In this document: positions 18,059 to 27,087 of the stretch, piece after piece | How positions within the stretch are numbered: position 1 is the first letter of the stretch | Layout: every line of letters begins with the position of its first letter | From: Brachybacterium faecium DSM 4810 | Lineage (GTDB): Bacteria > Actinomycetota > Actinomycetes > Actinomycetales > Dermabacteraceae | Assembly (NCBI GenBank): GCA_000023405.1 | Contig: CP001643.1 | Span: forward strand, 992,001-1,056,000 | Reading direction: 5' to 3' | Length of the DNA: 64,000 nt | Made by a program: the position numbers and the translations under genes | The notes under the pieces: model-generated | The model's input: only the letters and a program-made list of their open reading frames with translations | The model's database searches: none | What the model was told of the DNA's origin: nothing

Positions 18059-19936
18059 TCAGCGGGGCAGGATCGAGTCGATCCGACGCTCCTGCGTGGG
18101 GGAGTCGTCGCCGTCGTCGCCGCTGCCGCGGCGGTGCGCGGGCGGCTGCGGCGGCAGCGGCTGGGTGCTCGGCTCCGACGGGCCGGGCGCGACCGGGGAC
18201 GGTCCGGGAGCGGAGCCCTCCGGCGGGGCCGACCACGGCTGCGGTGCGGACTGCTGCGGCGCGGGACCTCGCGGCGGAGCCGGCTGCGGGGCGACGCCCC
18301 GGGGCGGTGCGGACTGCTGCGGGGCCGAGCCCTGCGGCGGCGCCGAGCGCATCGGCGGGGCCGAATGCTGGGCCGGGGCCGAGGCTCCCTGCTGAGGGGC
18401 GACCGACGGGCGTCCCGGCATCTGCTGCGCGGCAGCGGGCGGGTGGCCGGAGCGGTCGGCGGAAGGGGGCGGCACCGGGCGCACCCCCGTCGGCCCCTGC
18501 GTCGGCGCGTCCGGTCCCGCGGGCCGGGGGCCGGTGGATGCCGCAGTCGTCGGCTGCGGGGCCGCCGCGTGCTGCCCTGCGGCCTGCTGAGCAGCTGCCT
18601 GCTCGGCTGCCGCCTGGTCCGCGGCCGCCTTCTGGGCCGCGATCTCCCTCCTCAGCGTCTCGGCGCGCCGGGCCTCGGCGACCCATTCCTCCGCCACCCG
18701 CACGATCGCCTCGGTGGCCGCCTCCCAGGCCGCCTCCTGCTGACGGTGCGGGCCGGTGGCCAGCGACAGCACGACGCCGGCGGACCGCAGCGCCACCTCC
18801 GTCGGGTCCACCCGCTCGGCGAACACCTCGTGCCAGGTGTGGATGGCGTCCTCGACCCGCTCCTGCATGCCGCGATCGATGCGCCCGGCGTTGCCGTAAT
18901 CGGCCAGCACGCTGAGGTGGGCGAGCAGGCACGCCAGATCGTCGGCGCGCCGGCCGGGGCCCACCGTGTCGATGTCGAGCAGGCCCACCACCTTGCCGTT
19001 CTCGACGAACACCTGCGCCTCGTAGAAGTCGCCGTGCACCACGTCGTGCGGGCGCATGTCCATGCGCTGCTCGAGAGCCGCCAGACCGTCACGGATCGCC
19101 CTGACCAGGGCATCGAGTCGCGGACCGAGCTCCGGGACGGAGGAGCTGACGATCCCGGCATAGAACTCCACCGACTCGGTCCACGGCGGGCGCAGCGAGA
19201 GCGAGTACATCGAGGCGGGCAGCCGGTCCAGCAGCGCCACGAGATCCTCGCCGCGGCAGGAGTCCACGCCCTCGTCGATCACGGCGCGGGCCAGCGGGCG
19301 GCCGGGCAGCTCCGCGAGGACCACCAGGCCGTTGTGGTGGGCCACGACCTCCGGCACCGGCACCCCGGCCGCGAGCAGCCGGTGATGGCGGTCCACGATC
19401 TCGCCGCTGCGATGGGGCTGCATGACCTTGAGATAGACCGCCCGGTCACCCTGCGAGGCGCGCAGCACCGCCCGGCGCCCGGGACGGTAGGAGACGACGT
19501 CGATCGCGATCGGCAGCGCCGGGTCCGGACCGATGTGCACGCCCAGGTCGTGGAGGGTGCGGCCGACGATGTCCGGGTAGCAGACCAGCGGCAGCATCGG
19601 CAGCCACGGGTCGTGGGGGTAGCGCCACACCCGCACGTTGATGTCACCGTCGGTCATCACCAGGGTCTGCTCGGCGACGTGGAGGTTCTTCTCACGCTCG
19701 CCGATGTGGGCGCTGGCCCCGAACAGCTCCTCGCGGGCGGGTGCCTGGGGGCCATCGAGCTCGGGCCACGAGACCATCGTGCGGTAGAGAGCCTTCGTGG
19801 AGCGCCCGGGGCGGTGGTCGACGTGGTCGAGCTGCCAGCTGTGCAGCACGCCGCCGGAGTTGCCGACGGCCGAGCGGAGCAGCCCTCCCGCACCCGGCCC
19901 GGTGAGGAGCTCGGAGCCGTCCTGCGTCTGTGACAT
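18059..19936 (-). CDS. APH-fold phosphotransferase-like protein with Pro/Gln/Ala-rich tail
   Basis: A 625-residue protein. Residues 1-430 form an aminoglycoside-phosphotransferase/choline-kinase-like domain: AVYLKVMQPH supplies the ATP lysine, VVHGDFYEAQVFVENGKVVG is the catalytic loop and LLDIDTVGPGRRADDLA the metal-binding motif. In the catalytic loop the usual Asn after HGD (HGDxxxxN) is Gln. Residues 440-625 are Ala/Gln then Pro/Gln/Ser-rich low complexity with repeated APPxGxAPQ units, likely disordered. The substrate is unknown; resistance should not be assumed. Divergent from the DUF3151 gene. Confidence 0.75.
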   Translation of the reverse strand: MSQTQDGSELLTGPGAGGLLRSAVGNSGGVLHSWQLDHVDHRPGRSTKALYRTMVSWPELDGPQAPAREELFGASAHIGEREKNLHVAEQTLVMTDGDINVRVWRYPHDPWLPMLPLVCYPDIVGRTLHDLGVHIGPDPALPIAIDVVSYRPGRRAVLRASQGDRAVYLKVMQPHRSGEIVDRHHRLLAAGVPVPEVVAHHNGLVVLAELPGRPLARAVIDEGVDSCRGEDLVALLDRLPASMYSLSLRPPWTESVEFYAGIVSSSVPELGPRLDALVRAIRDGLAALEQRMDMRPHDVVHGDFYEAQVFVENGKVVGLLDIDTVGPGRRADDLACLLAHLSVLADYGNAGRIDRGMQERVEDAIHTWHEVFAERVDPTEVALRSAGVVLSLATGPHRQQEAAWEAATEAIVRVAEEWVAEARRAETLRREIAAQKAAADQAAAEQAAAQQAAGQHAAAPQPTTAASTGPRPAGPDAPTQGPTGVRPVPPPSADRSGHPPAAAQQMPGRPSVAPQQGASAPAQHSAPPMRSAPPQGSAPQQSAPPRGVAPQPAPPRGPAPQQSAPQPWSAPPEGSAPGPSPVAPGPSEPSTQPLPPQPPAHRRGSGDDGDDSPTQERRIDSILPR

Positions 19937-19978
19937 GGATGAATCAATCTGGTCATGTGGTCATCGGGCGACACCGCC

Positions 19979-19984
19979 TACGAT
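19979..19984 (+). promoter_or_regulatory. -10 element of DUF3151 gene (leaderless)
   Basis: TACGAT, 6 nt, then ATG 19991. Confidence 0.5.
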
Positions 19985-19990
19985 GCTTTC

Positions 19991-20416
19991 ATGGCTGATC
20001 GTACCGATAACCTCACCAGCGGGAACCTTCTGGGCATCCCGGAGACCCGCCTGCCCGACGACTTCGTCGACACCCAGGTCGCCGAGGAGCTGGACGACGG
20101 TGACCCGCGGGAGATCGCCGCGCGCCACCTCGACTCCCCGCTCGCCTGGGCCACCCTCGCCCAGGACGCGCTCACCGACGGCGACGACGTCGCCGCCTAC
20201 GCCTACGCCCGCACCGGCTACCACCGCGGACTGGACGCGCTGCGCCAGGCCGGATGGCGCGGCCAGGGCCCCATCCCCGCTTCCCACGCCCCGAACCGCG
20301 GCTTCCTGCGCGCACTCGCGATGCTGGGGGAGACCTCCCGCCGCCTCGGCGACGACGCCGAGGCCGATCGCGTCACCGCGTTCCTGCGCGAGGCCGATCC
20401 CAGCCTGCTCGGCTGA
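19991..20416 (+). CDS. DUF3151 family protein
   Basis: A 141-residue cytoplasmic protein with NLLGIPETRLPDD at the start and AYARTGYHRGLDALRQAGWRG in the middle, both typical of actinobacterial DUF3151. It looks helical and TPR-like and has no catalytic motif. Function unknown. ATG 19991 is set by the -10 spacing; a longer frame from 19955 would overlap the promoter. Confidence 0.88.
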   Translation: MADRTDNLTSGNLLGIPETRLPDDFVDTQVAEELDDGDPREIAARHLDSPLAWATLAQDALTDGDDVAAYAYARTGYHRGLDALRQAGWRGQGPIPASHAPNRGFLRALAMLGETSRRLGDDAEADRVTAFLREADPSLLG

Positions 20417-20485
20417 GGAAGGCCCCTGCCTGCTCGGGGGAACCGCGGCAGCACCCTGCGCTGCCGTGTCCCGCAGCGGGCCGCA

Positions 20486-20522
20486 CGGGTCCGGGCATGC
20501 CGCTGCGGGGCGCCCGGACCCG
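20486..20522 (+). terminator. Hairpin terminator between DUF3151 gene and purA
   Basis: An 11-bp perfect stem, 20486-20496 with 20512-20522, around a 15-nt loop. It lies 70 nt after the DUF3151 stop and before the purA promoter. Confidence 0.5.
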
Positions 20523-20576
20523 GCCGCGGCGGGGGAGGGGACAGGCCCCGTCCAGGGGGTGCTCCGCGCTGCTTGG

Positions 20577-20582
20577 TAGGAT
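20577..20582 (+). promoter_or_regulatory. Probable -10 element of purA
   Basis: TAGGAT with a predicted start near 20589 and a leader of about 63 nt ending in CAGGAG before ATG 20652. No good -35 element is visible. Confidence 0.4.
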
Positions 20583-20651
20583 CCACGCGGCCCTGTGCAC
20601 CGCACGTGGCCGAGTGTCCAGGAAGTCCCGCACCGTTCCCCAGGAGTCGCC

Positions 20652-21950
20652 ATGCCCGCCGTCGTGATCGTCGGAGCCCAGTGGGGCGACGAGGGGAAGG
20701 GCAAGGCCACCGACCTCCTCGGTGAGCGCGTCGACTACGTCGTCAAGCCCAACGGAGGCAACAACGCCGGCCACACCGTGGTCGTCGACGGCGAGAAGTT
20801 CGAGCTCAAGCTCCTTCCCGCCGGGATCCTGTCCCCGCAGGTCACCCCCGTGATCGGCAACGGCGTGGTGGTCAACCTCGAGGCGCTGTTCGAGGAGATC
20901 GGGATGCTCGAGTCGCGCGGGGTGGACACCGCCCGGCTGCGCATCAGCGCCAACGCGCACATCGTCGCCCCCTACCACCAGACCCTCGACAAGGTCACCG
21001 AGCGCTTCCTCGGCAAGCGGGCGATCGGCACCACAGGCCGCGGCATCGGCCCCGCCTACATGGACAAGATCGGGCGCCTGGGCATCCGGATCCAGGACCT
21101 CTTCGACGAGTCGATCCTGCGGCAGAAGATCGAGGGTGCGCTGCGCCAGAAGAACGAACTGCTGGTCAAGCTCTACAACCGCCGCTCCGTCGAGATCGAC
21201 GAGATCGTCGAGACGCTGCTGTCCTACGCGGACCGGCTGCGCCCGATGGTGGTCGACACGACGCTGCTGCTCAACGACGCCCTCGACCGCGACGAGGTGG
21301 TCCTCATGGAGGGCGGCCAGGCCACCTTCCTGGACGTCGACCACGGCACCTACCCGTTCGTGACCAGCTCGAATCCCACCGCCGGCGGCGCGTGCACCGG
21401 GACCGGCGTCGGCCCCACCCGCATCGACCGCGTGATCGGGATCGTCAAGGCGTACACCACCCGTGTGGGCGCCGGCCCGTTCCCCACCGAGCTCGAGGAC
21501 AAGTGGGGCGAGTACCTGCAGGTCACAGGCGGCGAGGTGGGTGTGAACACGGGTCGCCCCCGCCGCTGCGGCTGGTACGACGCGCTGATGATCCGCCACG
21601 CGGTGCGCATCAACGGGGTGACCGACATCGTGCTGACCAAGCTCGACGTGCTCACCGGCATCGACGAGGTGCCGATCTGCACCGGCTACGAGGTGGACGG
21701 CGTGATCCACCGCGAGATGCCGATGACCCAGACCGAGTTCCACCACGCCACCCCCGTCTACGAGACCCTCCCGGGCTGGGACGAGGACCTCTCCGCGGCC
21801 CGCACCTTCGACGAGCTGCCCGAGAACGCCCGCGCCTACGTGCGCCGTCTCGAGGAGCTCGCCGGCTGCCGGATCAGCGCCATCGGGGTGGGCCCCGACC
21901 GCGCCGCCACGATCGCCGTCCACGACCTGCTGCCGGCGGCGACCAGCTGA
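20652..21950 (+). CDS. purA: Adenylosuccinate synthetase
   Basis: A 432-residue enzyme making adenylosuccinate from IMP, aspartate and GTP, the first step of the AMP branch. [16 protein letters not shown] at the N-terminus is the GTP loop with the catalytic Asp, [13 protein letters not shown] has the catalytic His, and [15 protein letters not shown] is the IMP-binding loop. Length is standard. ATG 20652 has CAGGAG 6 nt upstream. The next gene starts 1 nt after the stop, so purA heads a short cluster. Confidence 0.98.
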   Translation: MPAVVIVGAQWGDEGKGKATDLLGERVDYVVKPNGGNNAGHTVVVDGEKFELKLLPAGILSPQVTPVIGNGVVVNLEALFEEIGMLESRGVDTARLRISANAHIVAPYHQTLDKVTERFLGKRAIGTTGRGIGPAYMDKIGRLGIRIQDLFDESILRQKIEGALRQKNELLVKLYNRRSVEIDEIVETLLSYADRLRPMVVDTTLLLNDALDRDEVVLMEGGQATFLDVDHGTYPFVTSSNPTAGGACTGTGVGPTRIDRVIGIVKAYTTRVGAGPFPTELEDKWGEYLQVTGGEVGVNTGRPRRCGWYDALMIRHAVRINGVTDIVLTKLDVLTGIDEVPICTGYEVDGVIHREMPMTQTEFHHATPVYETLPGWDEDLSAARTFDELPENARAYVRRLEELAGCRISAIGVGPDRAATIAVHDLLPAATS

Positions 21951-21951
21951 C

Positions 21952-22374
21952 GTGGCGGCCCGTCGTACCGATCCCGAGGCGGGACGCAGCGCACTGGCCT
22001 CCTGGGCCACCGCGCCGGAACGTGCCGGGCGCGCCGTGCTCGCCCCCGCCGTGCGCCACACCCTGGAGATGTTCGCCGAGGACCACCCCGGCGGCGCCGT
22101 CGAGCTGCGGGTCCCGCCCTATGCCGCGGTGCAGGCCGTCCCCGGCACCCGCCACACGCGTGGCACCCCGCCCGCGGTGGTCGAGACCGATGCGGCGACC
22201 TGGCTCGCGCTCGTGACCGGCGACCTCGGCTGGGAGCAGGCGGCGGCCGACGGGCGCGTGAGCGCGAGCGGGGAGCGCAGCGACCTGCGCGAGCTGCTGC
22301 CCCTGCCCGGCCCACGCCGCACGGTGCGCACTGCCCGAGAACGACACACCGACACCGAGCAGGAGGAGCGATGA
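21952..22374 (+). CDS. SCP2-like sterol-carrier family protein
   Basis: A 140-residue cytoplasmic protein that resembles the small sterol-carrier-like proteins found next to purF in actinobacteria, for example the mycobacterial gene preceding purF. Visible features are VELRVPPYAAVQAVPG and ETDAATWLALVTGDLGWEQAAADGRV followed by SGERSDL. It has no membrane segment. GTG 21952 follows the purA stop by 1 nt. Role unknown; position suggests co-expression with purine genes. Confidence 0.72.
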   Translation: MAARRTDPEAGRSALASWATAPERAGRAVLAPAVRHTLEMFAEDHPGGAVELRVPPYAAVQAVPGTRHTRGTPPAVVETDAATWLALVTGDLGWEQAAADGRVSASGERSDLRELLPLPGPRRTVRTARERHTDTEQEER

Positions 22375-23168
22375 GCATCGCCGTCGAGATCGCCGTCGAG
22401 GACCTCGCAGGCCTCGAGGTCGCCGCCCACGCGGGCGCCGACCGCGTGGAGCTGTGCGTGGACCTCGCCCGCGGCGGTCTCACCCCGCCGCCCGAGCTGG
22501 TCGAGGCCTGCACCTCCCGGGCCGCCGAGCTGGTCGCCGCCCGCGACGCGAAACCACACTTCGACGTGCACGTGCTGATCCGCTCCCGCGCCGAGCACGG
22601 CGACTTCCTGGACCGCCCCGAGGAGTTCGCCTACTCCGCCGAGGAGATCGCCCTCATGGCCCGACAGGCCGAGGAGGCCGTCACCGCCGGCGCCGCGGGC
22701 GTGGTGATCGGTGCGCTCACCGCCGACGGGGAGCTGGACGTCCCCGCGATCGAGACCCTCCGGGACGGCGCGCTCACCGCCGGCAGCACCGTGATGCGCG
22801 GAGTCACCCTCACCGTGCACCGGGCCGTGGACGCGCTGCCGGGCCGGGACCAGCGGGCGCAGGCGGTGCGGACGCTGCTCGGCCTCGGGGCCCACCGGGT
22901 GCTCACCTCGGGCGGGGCCGCACGTGCCCTCGAGGGCGCCGACGACCTCGCCGCGATGGTCGCCGCCGCGGAGGGGCTGCTGGACATCTGCGCCGGGGGA
23001 GGGGTGCGGCCCGCCGACGTGCGCGATCTCGTGGAGCGCGGCGCCGTGAGCGACATCCACCTGTCCGCCCGCCGCCGACCCGGCGCACCGGTCGAGGACG
23101 GCGCCCCCGAGACCTGCACCGACCCGGCGATCGTCGCCGCGGCGGTCGACGCCGCTGGAGAACTGTGA
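22371..23168 (+). CDS. cutC: CutC family protein
   Basis: A 265-residue TIM-barrel protein of the CutC family, with EIAVEDLAGLEVAAHAGADRVELC, the VHVLIRSR motif, GVVIGALTADGELD and RVLTSGGAARALEG. Historically linked to copper homeostasis, but the biochemical role of CutC is disputed. It starts at ATG 22371 inside the previous stop (ATGA) and its own stop overlaps the next start (GTGA), so the three small genes after purA are translationally chained. Confidence 0.92.
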   Translation: MSIAVEIAVEDLAGLEVAAHAGADRVELCVDLARGGLTPPPELVEACTSRAAELVAARDAKPHFDVHVLIRSRAEHGDFLDRPEEFAYSAEEIALMARQAEEAVTAGAAGVVIGALTADGELDVPAIETLRDGALTAGSTVMRGVTLTVHRAVDALPGRDQRAQAVRTLLGLGAHRVLTSGGAARALEGADDLAAMVAAAEGLLDICAGGGVRPADVRDLVERGAVSDIHLSARRRPGAPVEDGAPETCTDPAIVAAAVDAAGEL

Positions 23169-23560
23169 GCATCGTGAACACCCCCGAGAACACCCGCCGC
23201 CCCGAGGACCTCCCCGACCCGGAGGACGCCGCGCGCTCCGACGCGGAGGCCGCCGACACCGGCGCCCCGGCCGACGCCGCCGAGCGCGAGGCACCGGAGA
23301 AGGCCGACCCCGCCGCCAGCGGCACCACCCTCTACGTGCGCCGCGGCCGCACCCCCACCCTGGGCTTCTGGGTCGCCCTCGCGATCCTCGTGCCCGCCGT
23401 GGCGGCCCTGCTCAGCGCGCCCTTCTTCGACTTCGCAGACCTCAGCGGGGTGGTGAACTTCGTGCTGGTGGTCGCGGTGTTCGTCGGCCTCCCGCTGGCG
23501 GCGATCGCCGCCTTCGTCGATGCGCGCATGCATCGCGACCGCCCGCGCCGACGTCGCTGA
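23165..23560 (+). CDS. Small membrane protein of unknown function
   Basis: A 131-residue protein. Residues 1-55 are acidic and Ala/Asp/Glu/Pro-rich. Then follow RRGRTPTLGFWVALAILVP with two membrane helices (about 67-83 and 93-117) and a basic tail DARMHRDRPRRRR. The topology suggests both ends in the cytoplasm. GTG 23165 overlaps the cutC stop. I do not recognise a characterised family. Confidence 0.7.
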   Translation: MSIVNTPENTRRPEDLPDPEDAARSDAEAADTGAPADAAEREAPEKADPAASGTTLYVRRGRTPTLGFWVALAILVPAVAALLSAPFFDFADLSGVVNFVLVVAVFVGLPLAAIAAFVDARMHRDRPRRRR

Positions 23561-23601
23561 TCCCACAGCGGACGCCGCCCCGGGGCCGGCGCGGCCTGTG
23601 G

Positions 23602-23607
23602 CACTAT
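23602..23607 (+). promoter_or_regulatory. Possible -10 element of purF (leaderless)
   Basis: CACTAT, 6 nt, then GTG 23614. A weaker match than the TANNNT elements elsewhere, but there is no ribosome-binding site. Confidence 0.35.
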
Positions 23608-23613
23608 GGACCG

Positions 23614-25104
23614 GTGGCACGCGGCGACGGAAAACTCTCCCATGACCTGCTCCCCGGCGAGAAGGGCCCCCAGGACGCCTGTGGCGTCTTCGGCGTCTTC
23701 GCCCCGGGTGAGGACGTCTCCAAGCTCACCTACTACGGGCTCTACGCATTGCAGCACCGCGGTCAGGAATCCGCGGGCATCGCGACCAGCGACGGCTCGC
23801 AGATCATGGTCTACAAGGACATGGGCCTGGTCTCCCAGGTCTTCGACGAGGCCTCGCTCGAGGCCCTGCAGGGGCACATCGCGATCGGGCACACCCGTTA
23901 CGCGACCACCGGCGGATCGGTGTGGTCCAACGCTCAGCCCACCCTCGGCCCCCGGCACGAGGGGACGGTCGCCCTGGCCCACAACGGGAACCTCGTCAAC
24001 ACCGAGGAGCTGCTGACGATCATCGAGCAGCGGCACGAGCCCCCGCGCTCCGGGGAGCTCGCCCGCGGCAACACCACCGACACCGCCCTGGTCACCGCGC
24101 TGCTGAACTCCGAGGGCTCCCTCGCGGACTCCCTGCGCGAGGTGATGCCGCTGCTGCGCGGCGCCTACTGCTTCACGCTGATGGACGAGACCGCCCTGTA
24201 CGCGGCCCGCGACCCGCAGGGCATCCGCCCGCTGGTGCTGGGTCGTCTCGAGCGCGGCTGGGTCGTGGCCTCCGAGACCGCCGCCCTGGACATCTGCGGT
24301 GCGAGCTTCGTGCGCGAGGTCGCCCCCGGCGAGATGATCGTGGTGGACGAGCAGGGCCTGCACAGCGAGCAGGTGGTGGAGCCGCGCCCCAAGGGCTGCG
24401 TCTTCGAGTACGTGTACCTCGCCCGGCCCGACACCCGCATCGCCGGCCGCAGCGTGAACGAATCCCGCGCCGAGATGGGCCGGCAGCTCGCCCGCGAGCA
24501 CCCCGTCGAGGCGGACCTCGTGATCCCGACCCCGGAGTCCGGCACCCCCGCCGCGATCGGCTACGCCCAGGAATCCGACATCCCCTACGGCCAGGGCATG
24601 GTGAAGAACGCCTACGTGGGCCGCACCTTCATCCAGCCCAGCCAGACCATCCGCCAGCTCGGCATCCGCCTCAAGCTCAACCCGCTGCGCGAGGTGATCG
24701 CGGGCAAGCGCCTGGTGGTCGTCGACGACTCGATCGTGCGCGGCAACACCCAGCGCGCCGTGGTGCGGATGCTGCGCGAGGCCGGCGCGGCGGAGGTGCA
24801 CGTGAGGATCTCCTCCCCGCCGGTGCGCTGGCCCTGCTTCTACGGCATCGACTTCGCCTCCCGCGCCGAGCTCATCGCCAACGGCCTCGGCATCGAGGAG
24901 ATCGCCCGCTCGCTCGGCGCTGACTCCCTCGGCTACATCTCCGAGGAGGGGATGATCGCCGCGACCAACCAGCCCGAGGAGGCGCTGTGCACCGCCTGCT
25001 TCTCCGGGAAGTACCCGGTCACCCTGCCGGAGCACGTCGCCCGGGCACAGGGCATCCTCCAGGCTCGTGAGTCCGAGCCCATCGCCGCCGAGAAGGACGC
25101 ATGA
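23614..25104 (+). CDS. purF: Amidophosphoribosyltransferase
   Basis: A 496-residue enzyme of the first committed purine step (PRPP + Gln to phosphoribosylamine). A 22-residue propeptide precedes the catalytic Cys23 (QDACGVFGVFAPG), as in the B. subtilis-type enzyme that is processed. The PRPP loop is LVVVDDSIVRGNTQR. Four cysteines in the places of the iron-sulfur ligands are seen: RPKGCVFEY, PVRWPCFYGID and LCTACFSGKYP (two). The iron-sulfur form is therefore predicted to be oxygen-sensitive. Overlaps purM by 4 nt. Confidence 0.97.
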   Translation: MARGDGKLSHDLLPGEKGPQDACGVFGVFAPGEDVSKLTYYGLYALQHRGQESAGIATSDGSQIMVYKDMGLVSQVFDEASLEALQGHIAIGHTRYATTGGSVWSNAQPTLGPRHEGTVALAHNGNLVNTEELLTIIEQRHEPPRSGELARGNTTDTALVTALLNSEGSLADSLREVMPLLRGAYCFTLMDETALYAARDPQGIRPLVLGRLERGWVVASETAALDICGASFVREVAPGEMIVVDEQGLHSEQVVEPRPKGCVFEYVYLARPDTRIAGRSVNESRAEMGRQLAREHPVEADLVIPTPESGTPAAIGYAQESDIPYGQGMVKNAYVGRTFIQPSQTIRQLGIRLKLNPLREVIAGKRLVVVDDSIVRGNTQRAVVRMLREAGAAEVHVRISSPPVRWPCFYGIDFASRAELIANGLGIEEIARSLGADSLGYISEEGMIAATNQPEEALCTACFSGKYPVTLPEHVARAQGILQARESEPIAAEKDA

Positions 25105-26249
25105 ACACCACTGATCCCCGCCCCTCCGCGCTCACCTACGCCGCCTCCGGCGTGGACACCGCCGCCGGCGACCGCGCCGTCGAGCTGATGAAGGAGGCCG
25201 TCGCCGCCACGCACGGACCGCAGGTGCTCGGCGGGATCGGCGCCTTCGCGGGCCTGGTCGACGTCAGCGCGCTGAAGGACTACCGCCGCCCCCTGCTGGC
25301 CTCCTCGACCGACGGCGTGGGCACGAAGATCGCGATCGCCCGCGAGCTCGACATCCACGACACCATCGGCCGCGACCTGGTGGGCATGGTCGTCGACGAC
25401 ATCATCGTCGTCGGCGCCGAGCCGCTGGCCATGACGGATTACATCGCCTGCGGGAAGGTGGTGCCCGAGCGGATCGCGGACATCGTGCGCGGCATCGCCG
25501 AGGGCTGCCGCCTGGCGGGCTGCGCGCTGGTGGGCGGCGAGACCGCCGAGCATCCCGGCCTGATGGGCCCCGAGGACTACGACGTGGCCGGCGCCGCGGT
25601 GGGCGTGGTCGAGGCCGATGACCTGCTGGGCCCCGAGCGGGTGCGCGAGGGGGACGTGGTGATCGGGATGGATGCCTCCGGGCTCCACTCCAACGGGTAC
25701 TCCCTCGTGCGCGCCGTGATCTCCGCCGCGGGCCTCTCCCTCGAGACGCAGGTCGAGGACTTCGGCCGCACCCTCGGCGAGGAGATCCTCGAGCCCACGC
25801 GGATCTACACCGCCGATCTGCTGACGGTGCTGCGGGACCCGCGCACCGTCGGTGCCGTCCATGCGCTGAGCCACGTGACCGGCGGCGGGCTGGCCGCGAA
25901 CCTCGCCCGCGTGATGCCGCGCGGGCTCGCCGCCCGCGTGGACCGCACGCGCTGGGAGCCGGGCGCGGTGTTCTCCCAGGTCGCGCGCTGGGGATCCGTG
26001 CCCCAGCTGGACCTCGAGGGCACGCTGAACATGGGCATCGGCATGGTCGCGGTGGTCTCCGCCGAGCAGGCCGACGCGACGCTCGCGGTGCTGTCCGAGC
26101 GCGGGCTCGGCGCCCGCGTGATCGGCGAGGTCGTCGGCGAGGAGTCGCTGCCCGAGCCGGGCGCGCCGCTCGAGCACGTGGTCGCCGGCGCCAAGGGCGT
26201 CGAGGGCGGCGCGGTCCTGCTCACCGGCCAGCACCCGGGCTGGGCCTGA
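25101..26249 (+). CDS. purM: Phosphoribosylformylglycinamidine cyclo-ligase
   Basis: A 382-residue AIR synthetase that closes the imidazole ring from FGAM with ATP. It has the N-terminal GVDTAAGDRAVELMK, the Gly-rich ASSTDGVGTKIAIARE, DLVGMVVDDIIVVGAEPL, GGETAEHPG and SHVTGGGLAANLARV. Length is slightly above the bacterial norm of about 345, from a longer C-terminus. ATG 25101 overlaps the purF stop. The conserved purF-purM pair ends at a strong hairpin. Confidence 0.97.
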   Translation: MNTTDPRPSALTYAASGVDTAAGDRAVELMKEAVAATHGPQVLGGIGAFAGLVDVSALKDYRRPLLASSTDGVGTKIAIARELDIHDTIGRDLVGMVVDDIIVVGAEPLAMTDYIACGKVVPERIADIVRGIAEGCRLAGCALVGGETAEHPGLMGPEDYDVAGAAVGVVEADDLLGPERVREGDVVIGMDASGLHSNGYSLVRAVISAAGLSLETQVEDFGRTLGEEILEPTRIYTADLLTVLRDPRTVGAVHALSHVTGGGLAANLARVMPRGLAARVDRTRWEPGAVFSQVARWGSVPQLDLEGTLNMGIGMVAVVSAEQADATLAVLSERGLGARVIGEVVGEESLPEPGAPLEHVVAGAKGVEGGAVLLTGQHPGWA

Positions 26250-26269
26250 GCAGATGAGGTGCACACAGC

Positions 26270-26300
26270 ACGAGGGCCGACCCATCGGGTCGGCCCTCGT
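26270..26300. terminator. Bidirectional terminator between purM and DUF3073 gene
   Basis: A 14-bp perfect stem, 26270-26283 with 26287-26300, and a 3-nt loop, between convergent genes. Confidence 0.8.
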
Positions 26301-26338
26301 ACGGTGTCACGGTGCTCCGGGCGTGTGCCGGTGCGTCC

Positions 26339-26539
26339 TCAGCGGCGACGTGCGGACGGAGCCTGCTCGTCGGCCCAGTCGTCGCTGTCCTCGGCCCAGT
26401 CGTCTCCGTCGGCGGAGGAGGTCTCGCTCCGCTGCGACTGCAGCTCGCGCTGCAGTGCCGAGAGGTCCGTCGGCGGGCTGTAGTACTTGAGGTCCCGTGC
26501 CACCTTGGTGTGCTTGGCTTTCTGTCGGCCGCGACCCAT
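26339..26539 (-). CDS. DUF3073 family protein
   Basis: A 66-residue highly charged protein. MGRGRQKAKHTKVARDLKYY is the near-invariant actinobacterial DUF3073 start, and the rest is acidic (DGDDWAEDSDDWADEQ). ATG 26539 was chosen at this conserved methionine; the longer frame upstream is not protein-like. An AGGGGG stretch lies upstream. Function unknown; such proteins are abundant and conserved in actinobacteria, and nucleic-acid association is only a guess. Confidence 0.9.
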   Translation of the reverse strand: MGRGRQKAKHTKVARDLKYYSPPTDLSALQRELQSQRSETSSADGDDWAEDSDDWADEQAPSARRR

Positions 26540-26868
26540 GGATCTGACCCCCTGTGCGTCGGCTGCCGGGTGTTCTTGTCGACCCGGAAGATGGCAGTAG
26601 TTTCGTGAGCTCAGGGTACATGAGCGCTCTGGGGTCCGGCGAACTCCGAGATGTGAGACGTGTGGGACGCCCCTCGGGACGTGAGCGGCGACGCTCCTCT
26701 GCGGCGTCTCACCGCGAGGATCACAGGGTGCGGTCGGCTCTTGGCCGGACATAGAATAGGTATTTGCCAGGGAGAGAACCTTACCGACTAGTCTGTAAGC
26801 CGGTGCCAGCACGATCCTTCCGGAGCGTGCACTCTCCCCGATGCCCGCAGTGAAAGGTCGCACGCCCT
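26540..26868. other. Divergent promoter region between DUF3073 gene and bldC
   Basis: 329 bases without a gene, less GC-rich than the flanks near 26745-26800. It holds the bldC promoter, annotated separately, an extra TAGAAT hexamer at 26752-26757 with no clear -35, and a minus-strand TACCCT near 26613-26618 that may serve the DUF3073 gene. Confidence 0.5.
26764..26794 (+). promoter_or_regulatory. Probable bldC promoter
   Basis: TTGCCA at 26764-26769 and TAGTCT at 26789-26794 with a 19-bp spacer, about 70 nt before ATG 26869. A GAAAGG site precedes the start. Confidence 0.4.
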
Positions 26869-27087
26869 ATGAACGCTTCCACGGAGCGCCCCTCCGCGGG
26901 TGATGAGGACGCTACCGAGCTGCTGACGCCCGCTGAGGTCGCGAAGATGTTCCACGTCGACCCCAAGACGGTCACGCGATGGGCTCAGGCCGGGAAGCTC
27001 ACCTACATGCGCACGCTCGGCGGTCACCGCCGCTATCGACGCGACGAGGTCATCGACCTGCTGCGCGACAGCTCCAAGGACGTGTGA
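26869..27087 (+). CDS. bldC: BldC-type MerR-like DNA-binding protein
   Basis: A 72-residue stand-alone winged-HTH protein. LLTPAEVAKMFHVDPKTVTRWAQAGKL followed by RTLGGHRRYRRDEVIDLL is the BldC/MerR DNA-binding core without an effector domain. In Streptomyces BldC binds cooperatively to direct repeats and controls development; the role in a non-sporulating actinobacterium is unknown. Its stop overlaps the next start (GTGA), so it is coupled to a hydrolase gene. Confidence 0.94.
   Translation: MNASTERPSAGDEDATELLTPAEVAKMFHVDPKTVTRWAQAGKLTYMRTLGGHRRYRRDEVIDLLRDSSKDV

Noticed and set aside
18059..19936. Aminoglycoside resistance gene
   Set aside because: The APH fold alone does not show resistance; a catalytic-loop residue is changed and the context is housekeeping.
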